Shown here piece by piece: positions 38,468 to 48,277 of a DNA stretch of 64,000 nucleotides. Positions within the stretch are counted from its first letter, which is position 1; each line of letters begins with the position of its first letter. The notes below the pieces were generated by a model that did not search any database, was not told the DNA's origin, and saw only the letters and a list, made by a program, of their open reading frames with translations. The position numbers were made by a program, and so were the translations under genes. The DNA comes from Halomonas sp. Bachu 37 (GTDB lineage Bacteria; Pseudomonadota; Gammaproteobacteria; Pseudomonadales; Halomonadaceae), in contig NZ_CP137552.1 in NCBI RefSeq assembly GCF_039691755.1, positions 186,001 to 250,000 of the forward strand, written 5' to 3'.

Positions 38468-38496
38468 TTGACCTGCGCTGAAGAAAAGTGCAAGAT
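38468..38496 (+). promoter_or_regulatory. Promoter of the cold-shock gene
   Basis: TTGACC, a 17-base spacer and CAAGAT. Transcription from here gives a leader of about 135 bases before the csp start, as is usual for cold-shock mRNAs whose structured leader controls translation. Confidence 0.5.
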
Positions 38497-38638
38497 GCCT
38501 GCAGTTGGTTAGCAAGTTGAACGTTGTCAGCAGTATCGAAAAGCTCAATAGCATCGAGTCTGGTGAAGGTTTCTTGTTCTACCCACTGCAACTCGGGTAT
38601 TACCCGGCTCTAAATTCGCTATTTCGAGGAATTCGATC

Positions 38639-38845
38639 ATGGCAACTGGTACCGTAAAGTGGTTCAACGACACTAAAGGCTTCGGCTTCATTTCTCCGGA
38701 CGACAATGGTGACGACCTGTTCGCTCACTTCTCCGAGATCCAAGCTGACGGCTTCAAGACTTTGCAGGACGGCCAGAAGGTTTCCTTCGACGTCACTCAG
38801 GGCAAGAAAGGCCTCCAGGCTTCCAACATCAAGGTTGTCGGTTAA
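38639..38845 (+). CDS. CspA-family cold-shock protein
   Basis: 68 residues, the complete single cold-shock domain. RNP1 KGFGFI and RNP2-like DLFAHF are intact. RNA chaperone that melts secondary structure. A long leader precedes it and a strong terminator follows, so it is monocistronic. Confidence 0.97.
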   Translation: MATGTVKWFNDTKGFGFISPDDNGDDLFAHFSEIQADGFKTLQDGQKVSFDVTQGKKGLQASNIKVVG

Positions 38846-38909
38846 TAGCCAGCAACAGTGATGTCAGCTAACCCGACAGGACTTGTATACAGGTAATGCC
38901 AGGTAGCAG

Positions 38910-38936
38910 AAAAAGCCCGCTAACGCGGGCTTTTTT
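38910..38936 (+). terminator. Intrinsic terminator of the cold-shock gene
   Basis: AAAAAGCCCGC-TAAC-GCGGGCTTTTTT: a GC-rich stem with T-tract on the + strand and a matching A-tract, so it can work in both directions. Confidence 0.95.
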
Positions 38937-39051
38937 GTGCGCGTTTGAAAAGTGCCGAGGAGTATTTGCTTCCTCAAGTTATCATTGCCCTAATCTCTGG
39001 ATTTGCAGAATCAAATGGCCAATCTTATATTCCATTTCGGCATTTCAGTGT

Positions 39052-39073
39052 TTCTAAAAATAACTTTTTAGAA
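39052..39073. repeat. Perfect AT-rich palindrome before the SLC13/TrkA-C gene
   Basis: TTCTAAAAA-TAAC-TTTTTAGAA, a 9-bp stem with 4-base loop, 47 bases upstream of the start at 39121. Operator-like; no binding protein can be named. Confidence 0.55.
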
Positions 39074-39120
39074 TATGAAAGGAGCGTCACAATACCGCAA
39101 GTTTATTATCAAGGTATTGC

Positions 39121-40893
39121 ATGATGTCGCTGGATGCTTGGATTGCTATAGGGGTTGTGCTGACCATTTTTCCCCTGATGGCCCTGTCACGGCTGGGGCC
39201 GGATATCATTCTGCTGGGTGCAGTGGTACTGCTGATGTCACTAGGGGTGATAGACCCACAGCAAGCGCTGGGTGGGTTCTCCAATAGTGGTCTGTTCACC
39301 GTGGCATTCATGTACGTGCTGGTGGCGAGCATTCGTGAAACCGGTGGTATCGACCTGATTATTCGTTACGTTCTAGGTCATCCAGTCGGCGAGCGCGGCG
39401 CGCTCACCCGGCTTCTCCTGCCGGTCGCATCGTTGAGTGGTTTTCTAAATAATACGCCGGTTGTGGCGACTTATATTCCTGCCGTCATGAGCTGGAGCCA
39501 ACGGCTGAGGCTATCGCCTCAACGGTTGCTGATGCCGCTGAGCTTTGCCTCGATTCTGGGTGGTACCGTGACTCTGTTTGGCACCAGCACCAATCTGGTG
39601 GTGCATGGCCTGTTGATCGACCGCTATCCCGAACTGGAAATGGGGCTGTTTGATCTGGCCTGGGTAGGGGTTCCAGTGGCAATAGCGGGGCTTGTTTACC
39701 TGATCATGCTGGGCCCACGCTTGTTGCCTGCACGCGAGGGTGTGGCAAAAGCGTTTGCCAACCCGAGAGAATTCACCATCGAGATGGAGGTCGAGCCGGA
39801 AGGGGTCCTGGTTGATCGTACGGTTGAGGAGGCGGGACTGCGCCATCTGCAAGAGTTGTTTCTCATTGAAATAGAGCGTGCCGGGAACGTGGTCAGTGTG
39901 GTGGGACCGGGCGAACGACTGAAAGGTGGCGATCGGCTGGTGTTTGCCGGTACCAGTGACGCAGCGGTGGAGCTACAGCAGATTCGCGGGCTGAGGCCCT
40001 CGCGTGATGCAACCTCCAACCTCGAAAAGGAGTTCAAAGAACGTCGTTTAGTCGAAGCCGTCGTGTCGGACCAGTGTCAGTTTATCGGTCAGCGTATTCG
40101 CGATGGTCATTTCAGAACGCTGTATGGTGCCGCTGTGCTGGCTATTTGCCGGGGCGGCGAGCGCGTAACGGGTAATCTGGGGCAAGTACGTCTGCAAGCT
40201 GCGGATGTATTGCTGCTTGAAGCTCGACCACCATTTATCGAGCGCCACCGCCAATCGAAAGAATTTTTGCTGATCAGCGAACTGAATGGTTCCGCCAGGC
40301 CAGTGCATGAAAAAGCTCCCTTGGCCTGGGGAATTCTCCTGGGTGCTGTTCTGCTGGCAGCGCTGGGCGTGGTGAGCATATTGAATGCAGCGATGCTGGG
40401 CGCGGCACTGGCGCTACTCACCGGTTGCTGTTCGGTAAGCGCTGCCAAGCGTGGGCTGGATACTCAGGTGCTGTTGACTATCGCCGCATCGTTTGGGGTC
40501 GGGGCGGCGCTGGAAAGTTCCGGGGCGGCAGAGGTCTTGGCGAACGGTATATTGGCCATGATGGTTGGCAACCCGCTGTTGTTGCTGATTGCGACTTACT
40601 GCGTCGTGTCCCTGTTAACGGAGCTGGTGACGAATAACGCAGCAGCCGTGATCATTTTTCCCGTGGTAATGTCTGCCGCTGAAAGCTTGGGCGTTAACCT
40701 GATGCCCTATGTGATCGCCATAATGTTTGCTGCGTCGGCAAGTTTCTTGACGCCGATTGGTTACCAGACCAACTTGATGGTGCATGGACCCGGGGGATAT
40801 CGCTTCAGCGATTTCCTGCGCGTCGGAGGCGGTTTGAATCTGTTGGCCGGGGTGATTGCGCTGTCGTTGATACCGTTGGTATGGCCATTTTAA
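39121..40893 (+). CDS. SLC13-family permease with two TrkA-C (RCK_C) domains
   Basis: 590 residues. Membrane helices flank a cytoplasmic insertion (about residues 207-390) made of two TrkA-C domains, the ligand-sensing modules of potassium channels. The carrier motifs are LNNTPVVATYIP and VTNNAAAVIIFP. Such proteins are often annotated as sulfate or anion permeases; the substrate is not certain. Start ATGATG with AAGG upstream. Confidence 0.9.
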   Translation: MMSLDAWIAIGVVLTIFPLMALSRLGPDIILLGAVVLLMSLGVIDPQQALGGFSNSGLFTVAFMYVLVASIRETGGIDLIIRYVLGHPVGERGALTRLLLPVASLSGFLNNTPVVATYIPAVMSWSQRLRLSPQRLLMPLSFASILGGTVTLFGTSTNLVVHGLLIDRYPELEMGLFDLAWVGVPVAIAGLVYLIMLGPRLLPAREGVAKAFANPREFTIEMEVEPEGVLVDRTVEEAGLRHLQELFLIEIERAGNVVSVVGPGERLKGGDRLVFAGTSDAAVELQQIRGLRPSRDATSNLEKEFKERRLVEAVVSDQCQFIGQRIRDGHFRTLYGAAVLAICRGGERVTGNLGQVRLQAADVLLLEARPPFIERHRQSKEFLLISELNGSARPVHEKAPLAWGILLGAVLLAALGVVSILNAAMLGAALALLTGCCSVSAAKRGLDTQVLLTIAASFGVGAALESSGAAEVLANGILAMMVGNPLLLLIATYCVVSLLTELVTNNAAAVIIFPVVMSAAESLGVNLMPYVIAIMFAASASFLTPIGYQTNLMVHGPGGYRFSDFLRVGGGLNLLAGVIALSLIPLVWPF

Positions 40894-40979
40894 GCGCTAA
40901 TTCTAAGTGCGAATAGCTCGCCGCCGCTCGGGGTTTACGCTAGGGTGATGTTTTTGATCGAGAATGGAATATCTACCCC

Positions 40980-41645
40980 ATGAACAATCCCGGCGAATTG
41001 ATTATCGAGCCGAAAAACGGTGAACCCGCCAATGCCTGTGTGTTCATCCTGCATGGTCTTGGTGCGGACGGACACGACTTCGAACCATTGGTACCCGCCT
41101 TGAGTGCCGTGGAAGGGGCGAATATCCGTTTCATCATGCCTCATGCGCCTCGCCTGCCCGTCACCATCAACGGTGGCATGGTAATGCCGGCCTGGTACGA
41201 CATCCTGGCCATGGACCTGGGTCGTCGAGTCGATGAGCCGCAGCTGAAGACCTCGGCTGAGCGCATCAAGGGCCTGGTGGAGGAGCAGATCGACCAGGGC
41301 ATCGATAGCCGTCGCATCATCATGGCGGGATTCTCCCAGGGCGGGGCGGTGGCTTATCAGGCGGCTCTCACCTGTCCCGCTCCGCTGGGTGGATTGCTGG
41401 CCATGTCGACCTACTTCGCCACCGCCGACAGCATTCGACCAAGTGAAGCCAACCGAGCCCTGCCGATTGAAGTGCATCACGGTAGCTTCGACCCGATCGT
41501 GCCTGAAAATCTGGGCAAGGCGGGTTACGAACGGGTGAAGGCAATGGGATATCCGGCCCGCTATCGCAGCTATTCCATGGCACATGCCCTGTGTCCTCAA
41601 CAAGTGGGAGATATCGGGACATGGCTTAGCGAGCGCTTGACATGA
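40980..41645 (+). CDS. Carboxylesterase/phospholipase-type alpha/beta hydrolase
   Basis: 221 residues. Catalytic Ser119 lies in GFSQGG, Asp in GSFDPIVP, and His in MAHALCP. Matches the small bacterial carboxylesterases that hydrolyse short-chain esters. It ends 27 bases before the first gene of the Mrp-like module and may be cotranscribed with it, with no obvious functional link. Confidence 0.92.
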   Translation: MNNPGELIIEPKNGEPANACVFILHGLGADGHDFEPLVPALSAVEGANIRFIMPHAPRLPVTINGGMVMPAWYDILAMDLGRRVDEPQLKTSAERIKGLVEEQIDQGIDSRRIIMAGFSQGGAVAYQAALTCPAPLGGLLAMSTYFATADSIRPSEANRALPIEVHHGSFDPIVPENLGKAGYERVKAMGYPARYRSYSMAHALCPQQVGDIGTWLSERLT

Positions 41646-41672
41646 TGACCGCCGCCTCCTTGGGCTGATTGG

Positions 41673-42344
41673 ATGTTCATGGTTGAAGTGGCATTGGCGC
41701 TGGGACTCTCCGGGTTGGCCATGGCTTGTCTGTTTGATCGTCACCTGGTGCGAGCCTGCTGTCTTTTCCTGGTATTCGCCGTGTCCATGGCGATGGCCTG
41801 GTGGCGGCTTCAGGCTCCTTTTCTAGGCTTGGCGGAACTGGGGTTGGGAGCGGTTCTGACCGGGCTGAGCCTGTTCCACGCTCTGGGTTTTCTGCCCGCG
41901 AGTTCGCCTCGCCCGCCTTATCGTGACGTCTTGCGCGAGCCCTCTCATCATGCCGCCGCGCGTGCCTTGCTGGCCCTGGCGTGGCTGGTGATGGTGGGGA
42001 TCGCGGTGGCGCAAAGCTTCGTGGTGACGCTCGATCCACTTTCCGCCCAGCCGCTGTTGATCGCTGGCGTCACGCTTGTCGCTGCTGGCCTGGGGGCCTT
42101 TGCCTTGCACCGCCATCTATTGCGCCGTCTGCTGGCTTTCAATGTGCTGGGGTCGGGAGTGTTCCTTCTGACCATCGGAGTTGCTGGTATCACCGCACAG
42201 AGTCAGGCCCTGGTCACGGTGGGCTTGGTGGTGGCATGGCTGGGAACCTTGCTGGGCGCCATGCTGACGCGGCGGTTGTTTCATCTACAGGGGCGCCGGG
42301 CCTTGTCCAATGGTGGTAGGCCGAACGGGGAGCCGCCGCCATGA
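41673..42344 (+). CDS. MbhD/DUF4040-NuoK-like fusion subunit of an Mrp-type complex
   Basis: 223 residues, six or more membrane helices. The N-terminal third (FLGLAELGLGAVLTGLSLF) resembles MbhD/DUF4040 or MrpB helices. The C-terminal half resembles MrpC/NuoK (LLRRLLAFNVLGSGVFLL, then QALVTVGLVVAWLG) but lacks the membrane glutamates of NuoK. Probably a structural subunit of a proton or sodium translocating complex. It overlaps the next gene by ATGA. Confidence 0.72.
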   Translation: MFMVEVALALGLSGLAMACLFDRHLVRACCLFLVFAVSMAMAWWRLQAPFLGLAELGLGAVLTGLSLFHALGFLPASSPRPPYRDVLREPSHHAAARALLALAWLVMVGIAVAQSFVVTLDPLSAQPLLIAGVTLVAAGLGAFALHRHLLRRLLAFNVLGSGVFLLTIGVAGITAQSQALVTVGLVVAWLGTLLGAMLTRRLFHLQGRRALSNGGRPNGEPPP

Positions 42345-43837
42345 TGACGCGTCTGGGCCTGGGGGAAGCAACTTTCGCGCCGCTGCCCGCCGCCGACCTG
42401 GCGCTGCTGGTAGCAATCGTTTTGCCGGCCTTGCTGGGCCTGCTGGGGGCCTGGCTCCAGCCTCGCAGGCTGGTCATGGTCTTGCTGGCGGCCTTGCCTG
42501 CCTTGGCGGCGGGCGTGGTCTTGATGCTGGCTTATATCGATTACGGCCTGTTGCGTTGGCAACTGGAGTGGGGCGGTCTGTTCTTTCAGCTAAGGATCGG
42601 CGGCCCATCGATTCTGCTGCTGACGCTGACCCAGCTGCTGGGCCTGACAGCAGCGCTTTATACTCCCGGTCTGCTGAGTCGCGGAGATGGCTACATGCGG
42701 CGTATGGGGCGCTATCTCTGGTTGCTGATGGGGCTTCTGCTCAGCGCGCTTTCCTTGATCTGGGTGGCGGCTGATCTATTGATGCTCTATTTCGCGCTCG
42801 AGTTGGTGAGCCTGACGGCCGTCGCCATGCTGCTCCTGCCGGGCAAGACGAAGGCGCTGGTGGCGGGCATGCGCTATCTATTGCTGGCGTTGGTAGGCTC
42901 GCTGGCCTACTTGCTGGGAGTGGCGCTTGTGCTGGGCCAGTGGGGGACGCTGGATCTGGCGAAGCTGGCGCAAGTGGTCGAACCGGGGCCAGTGGTGTGG
43001 GTGGCGGCTGCGCTGTTGGGCGCCGGCCTGGCCCTCAAGGCGGCGCTATTTCCCCTGCATGCCTGGCTCGAGCCGGTACATGCCTCTGCCTGGACACCGG
43101 TGAGTGCGCTGCATGCCGCGCTGGTGATCAAGGCTTCGCTGTTCATTCTGCTGCAACTCTGGTTGGTGCTGGTTCCCGATGCGCTTTTTTTGAGCCGCCT
43201 GGTAGGGCTGCTGGGCGTGATTGCGGTCGTCTGGGGAGGGCTGCTGGCCTGGCGCGCGGTGGAGCTCAAGTCCCTGGTGGCTTTCTCCACCGTGGCTCAG
43301 CTGGGCTACCTGATGCTGGTCTTCCCGCTGTTGCTGGATACGTCGTTGCCGGCACTGGCCAAGACCCAGGCGTGGGAGGGTTTCTGGTTGCAACTGGGCG
43401 GGCATGCGTTGGCCAAGACCGCCATGTTCATGGCGGCGGGTAACTTGGTTCTGGCGACAGGGGAGACCACACTGGCCGGCCTGGCGGGCACCAGCCGGCG
43501 GATGCCGCTGTCACTGCTGACCTTCGGTGTGGCATCGGTCACCTTGATCGGGCTGCCGCCCAGCGCCGGTTTCACCGCCAAGTGGTTGCTGTTGCAAGCC
43601 ATGCTCGACCAGCAGTTGTGGTTACCCATCGCGGCGCTGCTGACGGGAACCTTGTTGACCGCCACCTATATCTTTCGCGTGTTCCGCTACTCGTTCGACG
43701 AAACCGCACCCCAGCAGCAGTATCGCCCCCTGGCGCCGGGCATGGATGTGCTGGCGCTATTGCCGGCGTTGGCCGGGCTGGGGTTAGGATTGTTTGCTCA
43801 TGCTCCGCTGGTATTGCTACAGGGAGGTGGACAATGA
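42341..43837 (+). CDS. Antiporter-like proton-translocating subunit 1 (NuoM/NuoN/MrpD type)
   Basis: 498 residues, about 14 membrane helices. The channel glutamate is present in YFALELVSL (E154), and the lysines are in LALKAALFPLHAWL and VELKSLVAFSTVAQLGY. These mark a working half-channel of the complex I/Mrp family. First of three such subunits in tandem. Confidence 0.88.
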   Translation: MMTRLGLGEATFAPLPAADLALLVAIVLPALLGLLGAWLQPRRLVMVLLAALPALAAGVVLMLAYIDYGLLRWQLEWGGLFFQLRIGGPSILLLTLTQLLGLTAALYTPGLLSRGDGYMRRMGRYLWLLMGLLLSALSLIWVAADLLMLYFALELVSLTAVAMLLLPGKTKALVAGMRYLLLALVGSLAYLLGVALVLGQWGTLDLAKLAQVVEPGPVVWVAAALLGAGLALKAALFPLHAWLEPVHASAWTPVSALHAALVIKASLFILLQLWLVLVPDALFLSRLVGLLGVIAVVWGGLLAWRAVELKSLVAFSTVAQLGYLMLVFPLLLDTSLPALAKTQAWEGFWLQLGGHALAKTAMFMAAGNLVLATGETTLAGLAGTSRRMPLSLLTFGVASVTLIGLPPSAGFTAKWLLLQAMLDQQLWLPIAALLTGTLLTATYIFRVFRYSFDETAPQQQYRPLAPGMDVLALLPALAGLGLGLFAHAPLVLLQGGGQ

Positions 43838-45339
43838 ATGCCGGCTGGCTTCCGTTGGCCGCCCTCGGCGCTTCGCTATTGGCGGGGGTAGTGATCTTCC
43901 AGTTGCCCGAGAACGCCTGGCGTCTGCGCGCCAGCCTCAATCTGGGGGCGGCACTGATCAAGCTAACGTTGGTCGGCGTCATGTTGTTTCGTCTGGAAAA
44001 TGGATACAACGATGTATTCAGCTTTCAGGTGGTGGGTAATGTCGATTTCGTCCTGCGTGTGGATGACCTGGGCATCATGTTCGCCGGGCTGTCGTCACTG
44101 CTCTGGCTATGCACCACCCTCTATGCCATCGGTTACCTGGAGGACTCGCCCAATCGCAAGCGCTTCTTTGGTTTCTTCAGTCTATGCGTTGCCAGTACCA
44201 CGGGTATCGCCCTGGCCGGTAACCTGTTCACTTTCCTGATCTTCTACGAGATGCTCACGCTCTCTACCTACCCGTTGGTGGTGCATCGCGGCACCGCCAA
44301 GGCGTTGGATGCCGGGCGGGTGTACCTGCGTTATACCTTGAGCGCAGGGGTAGTGCTGCTGCTGGGCGTGGTTATGCTCTACAGCCTGACCGGCGAACAG
44401 TCCTTTGCCTCGCAACGGGGTCTCGAGCATTATCTTGAGGATCACCGTGCGCTGCTGATCGTGATTTTCGCCTTGCTGGTCGGTGGCCTGTCGGTAAAGG
44501 CGGCCATGGTACCGCTGCATGGCTGGCTGCCCCGGGCCATGGTGGCGCCCGCCCCGGTCAGCGCGCTGCTGCATGCGGTGGCGGTGGTCAAGGCGGGTGC
44601 CTTCGGCATCCTGCGGGTGATCTACGATGTCTACGGGATTGAACTCAGCTATGAGCTGGGCGTGACTGCTTTCCTGGCGGTCGCGGCCTCCATCACCATC
44701 CTCTATGGTTCGCTTAGGGCCGTGGCCCAGCAGGAGCTGAAGCCGCGGTTGGCTTATTCCACCATCAGCCAGGTCTCCTATATCGTGCTGGGTGCCAGTC
44801 TGTTCGGCCCTCTGGGCACCATTGCCGCGATGACGCATCTGTTGCACCAGGGATTGATGAAAGTGACGCTGTTCTTCTGTGCGGGGAATTACGCCGAGGA
44901 GCTGGGAATTCATCGTATCGACGAGCTGGATGGGGCGGGGCGGCGCATGCCGCTGACCAGTCTGGCGTTCACCGTGGGCGCCCTGGGCATGATCGGGTTG
45001 CCGCCGATAGCAGGCTTCGTGACGAAGTGGTATCTGGGCATGGGCGCGGTACAGGCGGGAATGCCTTGGGTAATTGGCGTGCTGGTATTGAGCAGCCTGC
45101 TCAATGCCATTTATTTTCTGCCTATCCTGCACCGGTTATGGTTCCGTTTCGGGCCGGCGCATGGCCATGGCGATTGGCCCGATGAGCACCGTCTCGGGCG
45201 GCTGGAAACCAGCGCCTGGTTACTCTGGCCGACCATGGCCACGGCGTTGTTCAGCGTACTCGCCGGGTTGCTGGCGGGCATGCCGATGAGCCCGCTGGAT
45301 TGGGCAAGCCAGGTAGTGCGTGGGGAGTATCTGCCATGA
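43834..45339 (+). CDS. Antiporter-like proton-translocating subunit 2 (MrpD/NuoL type)
   Basis: 501 residues from ATG at 43834, which overlaps the previous stop and has GGGAGGTGG upstream; longer frames are not supported. The channel glutamate E139 is in FLIFYEMLTLSTYPLVVH, and lysines are in SVKAAMVPLHGWLP and QELKPRLAYSTISQ. Likely ion-translocating. Confidence 0.88.
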   Translation: MNAGWLPLAALGASLLAGVVIFQLPENAWRLRASLNLGAALIKLTLVGVMLFRLENGYNDVFSFQVVGNVDFVLRVDDLGIMFAGLSSLLWLCTTLYAIGYLEDSPNRKRFFGFFSLCVASTTGIALAGNLFTFLIFYEMLTLSTYPLVVHRGTAKALDAGRVYLRYTLSAGVVLLLGVVMLYSLTGEQSFASQRGLEHYLEDHRALLIVIFALLVGGLSVKAAMVPLHGWLPRAMVAPAPVSALLHAVAVVKAGAFGILRVIYDVYGIELSYELGVTAFLAVAASITILYGSLRAVAQQELKPRLAYSTISQVSYIVLGASLFGPLGTIAAMTHLLHQGLMKVTLFFCAGNYAEELGIHRIDELDGAGRRMPLTSLAFTVGALGMIGLPPIAGFVTKWYLGMGAVQAGMPWVIGVLVLSSLLNAIYFLPILHRLWFRFGPAHGHGDWPDEHRLGRLETSAWLLWPTMATALFSVLAGLLAGMPMSPLDWASQVVRGEYLP

Positions 45340-47135
45340 TGGGGGGGCAGTTCGGAATCAGTCTGCTCATGGTCGTGGCGCTGGCCTGGCCCCTGCTGGT
45401 GTGTCTCAGTGTACCGCTACGGCGGTGGGGATTGAGTGGCCCCACCATGCGCTATCTGGATCTACTCTGGCTGAGCGCGCCCTGGCCGGCACTGGGGCTT
45501 GCCTATCTCGGCCACGGGCAAATGGTGTTCGAGGGCTGGATTTTCGGCGCCTACTGGGAACTGGGCAATATCAGCCGCCCATGGCTTGCGTTTACGGCCT
45601 TGCTCTGGACCATGGCGGGCTTCCATGCCAGGGGCTACCTGGCGGCGGAGCAGCGCCGGGCGGAGCGCGGCGACAGCGAGGCCCAGCGGCACCTTTTCCG
45701 CCTGGCGCTGCTCTGGCCATTGACGCTTGCCGGTAACCTGCTGCTGGTGGTGGCGCAGGATATCGCCAGCTTCTATCTCGGTTTTGCGGTGATGACCTTC
45801 GCCGCTTACGGTCTGGTGGTGCACAGCGAGAAGCCCGAGGCGATACTCGCGGCCAGGGTCTACCTGATCATGGCGATGCTTGGCGAAGCGCTGATTCTGG
45901 GAGGATTGATGTGGGCGGCGGGCGCCAACCAGGCGTTGACCCTGGAAGAGGTGCGTAGCGCTATCGCCACGGCGGATAACGGGGCGGCCATGGCGCTATT
46001 GCTTTGGCTGGGCTTCGGCGTCAAGGCGGGCATCGTTGGCTTGCATGTCTGGCTGCCTCTGGCTCATCCCGCGGCTCCGGCCCCGGCCAGCGCCGTATTG
46101 AGTGGCGCCATGATCAAGGCAGGGTTGCTGGGCTGGATCAACGTTCTTCCTCTGGGTGAGCTGAACCTGAGCCCGGCGTTGATCCAGTTGGGAGAAGCTA
46201 TGCTTGTCAGTGGCATGGTCGCCGCGTTCGGAGCGGCACTGTACGGAGTGATGCAGCGCCATCCCAAGGCCGTGCTGGCTTATTCGAGTATCAGCCAGAT
46301 GGGCATGCTGACCGCCATGGTGGGCAGCGGTCTGGCGGATGCCGCCGCCTGGGCGCTGTTGTGGCCGGCGCTTGTGCTGTTCGCCGCTCATCACGCCCTG
46401 GCCAAGGGGGCGCTATTCATGGGGACCAGTATAAGCGAGCATCTGCCGCGCTGGCCCGTGATCGTCATCTGGGGACTGCTGGCTCTGCCGGGACTCTCGC
46501 TCGCTGGCGCATTGGGTAGCGGCCTGATCGCGAAATGGAGCGTCAAGACCGCGCTGCATGAAGCGCATCACGATCAGCTGGTAACACTGCTGACCTGGGC
46601 GACCGTCGGGACCACGGCCCTGGTGAGTGTGGCGCTGTGGCGCCAATGGCAGCAACGCCACGGCGGCGGTGAAAGCGATGGCGAGAGATGGCAACAAGGC
46701 GGTTGGCTGGGGGCCGTCGTAGCGGCACTGGTGGTACCGCTGTGGTTGCCGCTATCTTCCATTGGCATGTCGTTGCCCTCGATGAAGGAGCTGCCGGGGC
46801 TGATCTGGCCGTTACCGGTGGGCATCGTGATGACATGGGCGGGGCTATGGCTGTGGCGTGGCAATAATCGCGCAATTTCCGCACCGGCGGGGGATTTGTG
46901 GTGGGGTTACGTTGCGCTGCTACGGCTGGGAACGAAGCCGTGTCGTGTTACGCTAACTACCATCATGCGCGTCAAGGCGGCAGGCAAGGCGCGAGCACTG
47001 GAGGCCGAAAGGCGAATCATGGCCAAACTGGCGTTCATGCTGAAAGAGGAGGCTTGGATGCGTCACCACACGGCAGGCTTGATGATGGCGTTGGCGCTCT
47101 GTTTCGCCATGCTCCTGGCGTTGAGTGCCATATGA
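45336..47135 (+). CDS. Antiporter-like subunit 3, without the TM5 glutamate
   Basis: 599 residues from ATG at 45336 (overlap ATGA). It has VKAGIVGLHVWLPLAHP and KAVLAYSSISQMG, the lysine-bearing helices of the family. The TM5 segment reads FYLGFAVMTFAAYGLVVH, which aligns gap-free with subunit 2's FLIFYEMLTLSTYPLVVH but has Ala151 where the conserved glutamate should be. A C-terminal extension of about 130 residues ends in a further membrane helix, as in NuoL/HyfB. Possibly a coupling rather than pumping subunit. Confidence 0.85.
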   Translation: MMGGQFGISLLMVVALAWPLLVCLSVPLRRWGLSGPTMRYLDLLWLSAPWPALGLAYLGHGQMVFEGWIFGAYWELGNISRPWLAFTALLWTMAGFHARGYLAAEQRRAERGDSEAQRHLFRLALLWPLTLAGNLLLVVAQDIASFYLGFAVMTFAAYGLVVHSEKPEAILAARVYLIMAMLGEALILGGLMWAAGANQALTLEEVRSAIATADNGAAMALLLWLGFGVKAGIVGLHVWLPLAHPAAPAPASAVLSGAMIKAGLLGWINVLPLGELNLSPALIQLGEAMLVSGMVAAFGAALYGVMQRHPKAVLAYSSISQMGMLTAMVGSGLADAAAWALLWPALVLFAAHHALAKGALFMGTSISEHLPRWPVIVIWGLLALPGLSLAGALGSGLIAKWSVKTALHEAHHDQLVTLLTWATVGTTALVSVALWRQWQQRHGGGESDGERWQQGGWLGAVVAALVVPLWLPLSSIGMSLPSMKELPGLIWPLPVGIVMTWAGLWLWRGNNRAISAPAGDLWWGYVALLRLGTKPCRVTLTTIMRVKAAGKARALEAERRIMAKLAFMLKEEAWMRHHTAGLMMALALCFAMLLALSAI

Positions 47136-47175
47136 GTTTTCCTGCCTGTCACGTCATTATCTGAGGGAGAGGGCA

Positions 47176-48165
47176 GTGCATAACAAGAAGCGTGGTCGGC
47201 GTGCCGAAGGGCCGGAAGATATTCCTTCTCCCGGTTGGCTGGATATCGTATGGCGCGTCAAGCGAGAGTTGGAATATGACCGTGTCACCTTGTTGGCGGC
47301 GGGAGTCGCTTTTTATGCGCTCCTGGCCCTGTTTCCGGCAATAGCCGCGGTGATAGCCCTGTGGGCGGTGCTATTGGACCCAGCCGATATTAGCCAGCAG
47401 ATGCAGGAGGTGAGCCGTTTCATTCCGCCCGGCGCCGCCAGCTTGATCAACGAGCAGACCCGTAAGGTCGTGGAAAATACCGAGGCGGGCTTAAGCATTA
47501 CCGCCATCGGCAGCACCCTGGTCGCGATGTTTGTCGCCTCCAAGGGCGTGCGGGGGCTTATGGTCGGTCTGAACGCTGTCTATGGGGAGGAGGAGAAGCG
47601 CGGCATTGTCATGCGTAATCTGATGGTGGCAGCGCTGACCCTGGGTTTGATCGTCATGACTCTTGTCAGTATCGCCTTCGTCGCCATTTTGCCCCTGGCT
47701 ATCGAGCTTGTGGGCATGGCAAGCCCCTACGACATGATCATCGGCTGGCTACGCTGGCCGGCACTGCTGGTGGTGATGAGCCTGGTGATCGCCATGTTGT
47801 ACCGGTTTGCCCCGTATCGGCGTGCCCCACGTTGGGAGTGGATCAGCATCGGTACCATGCTGGCGACCTTTCTCTGGTTGTTGGGCTCGGGCGGGTTGTC
47901 GCTATACGTGCGTTACGTTTCCAATTTCAGTGAGCTGTACGGTTCATTGGGGGCGGTGGTGGTATTGATGCTGTGGTTCTGGCTCTCCGCCTTCGCGGTA
48001 CTGATGGGAGCGGAAATCAATGGCGAGATGGAGCGCCAGACGTGTCGTGACTCGACGGTGGGAAAGGAGAGGCCAATGGGCGAGCGGGGCGCCTATGCCG
48101 CCGACACCGTAGGCAACAAGCACCCCAGTTTTCGAAAGAAAGGCAAGCACGGGAATCACCACTAG
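47176..48165 (+). CDS. YihY/BrkB-family membrane protein
   Basis: 329 residues from a GTG at 47176 preceded by GAGGGAGAGGG; the upstream in-frame ATG lies within the preceding gene. About six membrane helices with AAGVAFYALLALFPAIAA and the conserved SKGVRGLMVGLNAVYGEEE. Once called RNase BN by mistake; the real role is unknown. 40 bases after the Mrp-like module, probably its last gene. Confidence 0.9.
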   Translation: MHNKKRGRRAEGPEDIPSPGWLDIVWRVKRELEYDRVTLLAAGVAFYALLALFPAIAAVIALWAVLLDPADISQQMQEVSRFIPPGAASLINEQTRKVVENTEAGLSITAIGSTLVAMFVASKGVRGLMVGLNAVYGEEEKRGIVMRNLMVAALTLGLIVMTLVSIAFVAILPLAIELVGMASPYDMIIGWLRWPALLVVMSLVIAMLYRFAPYRRAPRWEWISIGTMLATFLWLLGSGGLSLYVRYVSNFSELYGSLGAVVVLMLWFWLSAFAVLMGAEINGEMERQTCRDSTVGKERPMGERGAYAADTVGNKHPSFRKKGKHGNHH

Positions 48166-48277
48166 GCTTGAGGTCTGTCTAGGCTTGATGCCTGGAGAGC
48201 GTTTCGCCAAGGGGTCATCCGTAACCGGCGCGGTAGCAGCGCGCCGGTGAAAAGGCCGGAAAGGGAAGGCGAAAGCT

